A stretch of DNA of 34,247 nt from Aerophototrophica crusticola (GTDB taxonomy: Bacteria; Pseudomonadota; Alphaproteobacteria; Azospirillales; Azospirillaceae), in contig MOEB01000046.1 in assembly GCA_001939945.1 (NCBI GenBank), positions 1 to 34,247 on the forward strand. The letters run 5' to 3'. The notes under the pieces are model-generated. The model did no database searches. It was given only the letters and a program-made list of their open reading frames with translations, and was not told the origin of the DNA. Below are positions 33,412-34,247 of this stretch, piece after piece. The position numbers were made by a program, and so were the translations under genes. Within the stretch, counting starts at the first letter, position 1, and each line of letters opens with the position of its first letter.

Positions 33412-33749
33412 CCGCCGTGAACCCGCCTGCTCCGTGCCGTCCCCGCGCCACACCCGACGACCTTGCGGCCACAGATGTTAACAAGCCCTTAGCCTTACCC
33501 CGTTCGATCGTGCCCGCCAGTTCCACCTGGGCGCGCAGGGCAGGAGCCATCGGCGCAAAGGTCACAAGGGCGGCAGGTTTCGGGCCGGGGTCGAAATTGC
33601 ATGGTCGCGCCCATGCGTGGTAACGATAGCCGAAAGATGTCTCTCGACTGGGGTAAGGGTATTGATGCAGACGCCGGCGACCACCGCATGCCTTAGGGCT
33701 CCGTCCGGCCGGGGCATCCAGCCCGCCCGCCGGGCCGGGTGAGGCCGGC
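33412..33749. other. Divergent intergenic region
   Basis: This 338-base gap separates the divergent phytochrome-like gene and the right-edge gene and must hold both promoters. It contains GTTAACAAGCCCTTAG near 33477 and GGTAACGATAGCCG near 33620, a relatively AT-rich pocket, but no promoter or operator I can name. Short open frames here lack convincing starts. Confidence 0.4.
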
Positions 33750-34247
33750 ATGTTCGGCAAGCTGTTCAAGCTGATCGGCGGCAACCCACCCCGGGAGGCG
33801 CCCCGCGCGCAATCCACGCCCCCCACCCTGCCCGAACCGACACCCACCGGCGGGGAGCCGGCGGGCACGGCCAAGGTCTTTTCCTCCCGCGCGGTGCGGG
33901 ACGCGGCCGTGGTCACGGCCACCATCGAGGCCATGCGCCGCTTCGCCGACGGGCAGGAGCCGGGGGACGATCTGGCCTTCCGGCTGGAGGGGCTGTCCGC
34001 CGACCAGACCAGCTTCCTGCAACTGAGCGCGGAGCCCACGCTGCTGCAACGCTGCCTGGCACGGGCGGAGACGGCGCGCGGGCCGAAGGCGGCCCCGTTG
34101 CGCCGGTTGCTGGCGGATCTGGCCGGGCCGGGCCCGACCCTGGCCATGCCCTATCCCGCGGCCCCCCAGCCCCTGCCCCCGATCCCCGCCGCCCCGCCCC
34201 GGGCGGAGGCACCGGCCCCGTCGAAGGCCCCGGTCCTGGTGCCCGGC
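33750..34247 (+). CDS. Unrecognised protein, C-terminus beyond window edge
   Basis: ATG 33750, with GAGG 6 bases upstream, opens a frame of 166 codons that is still open at the window end. It begins MFGKLFKLIGGNPPREAP. A Pro/Thr-rich linker, then a helical domain at about 45-125 (FSSRAVRDAAVVTATIEAMR, LAFRLEGLSADQTSFLQL, LLQRCLARAETARG) and a second Pro/Ala-rich linker follow. There is no signal peptide. No family is recognised; it could be a modular protein with its main domain downstream. Confidence 0.65.
   Translation, partial: MFGKLFKLIGGNPPREAPRAQSTPPTLPEPTPTGGEPAGTAKVFSSRAVRDAAVVTATIEAMRRFADGQEPGDDLAFRLEGLSADQTSFLQLSAEPTLLQRCLARAETARGPKAAPLRRLLADLAGPGPTLAMPYPAAPQPLPPIPAAPPRAEAPAPSKAPVLVPG

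Noticed and set aside
30040..33420. Plus-strand open frame of more than 1100 codons opposite the EAL-domain gene
   Set aside because: It is a shadow of the GC3-biased gene on the other strand; composition is low-complexity and it crosses the 29943-30644 gene in another frame.
33417..33623. 68-codon plus-strand frame between the EAL gene and the right-edge gene
   Set aside because: It has no ribosome site and Pro/Ala-rich chance composition in a divergent promoter region.

Overview
The window is GC-rich chromosomal DNA from an alphaproteobacterium, most likely of the Rhodospirillales/Azospirillaceae type. The evidence is the set of lineage-typical genes (an acid-tailed TIGR02300 protein, Usg, a CP4-like class II AroA, ihfB followed by lapA, a DUF2934 protein), a CIRCE-controlled groESL operon, and several families of GC-rich intergenic palindromes. 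The genus is inference. Most genes are housekeeping; the accessory material sits at about 22.1-24.4 kb and in small intergenic elements.

Layout. 1-1011 (minus): end of a secreted Ala/Gly-rich protein, tRNA-Ala(GGC) and the TIGR02300 protein. 1253-6094 (plus): aroA, an interposed lipoprotein gene, cmk and rpsA, closed by a strong terminator. 6228-11337: a NUDIX hydrolase, ihfB-lapA, then radC, map and sfsA on the minus strand, and a CinA-type MoCF-fold protein. 11547-12494: an unrecognised conserved-looking 315-residue protein. 12645-18809 (minus): a cytochrome c maturation operon transcribed ccmC-D-E-F-G-H-I, without ccmA or ccmB in view. 19140-22045: a small helical protein, usg and groES-groEL.

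22.1-24.4 kb is the least ordinary stretch. It is locally richer in A+T and holds palindromic repeats, a 26-codon micro-ORF with a good promoter and ribosome binding site enclosed by two strong stem-loops, an HNH endonuclease with an N-terminal domain that may be a PUA/EVE-type base reader, and the C-terminal remnant of an HTH regulator cut off by REP elements. 24.4-30.7 kb holds small accessory and stress-type genes: an SGNH hydrolase, a lipoprotein with a methyltransferase fold, a DUF2934 protein, a TerB-like protein, a small winged-helix-like protein, YccF, a DTW-domain tRNA-modifying enzyme and a helical-repeat protein. 30742-33411 (minus) encodes a phytochrome-like PAS-GAF-PHY-GGDEF-EAL protein that has lost its bilin-binding residues and its GGDEF signature but keeps an apparently intact EAL domain. 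The window ends inside an unrecognised plus-strand gene.

The main candidates for something undescribed are the hairpin-enclosed micro-ORF (22603-22805), the two cruciform-like elements built from CACGGAC units (8639-8877 and 28791-29042), a three-copy multi-hairpin repeat family (6137, 11372, 27046), and the bilin-blind phytochrome-like phosphodiesterase. All assignments come from reading the sequence; no database search was run.
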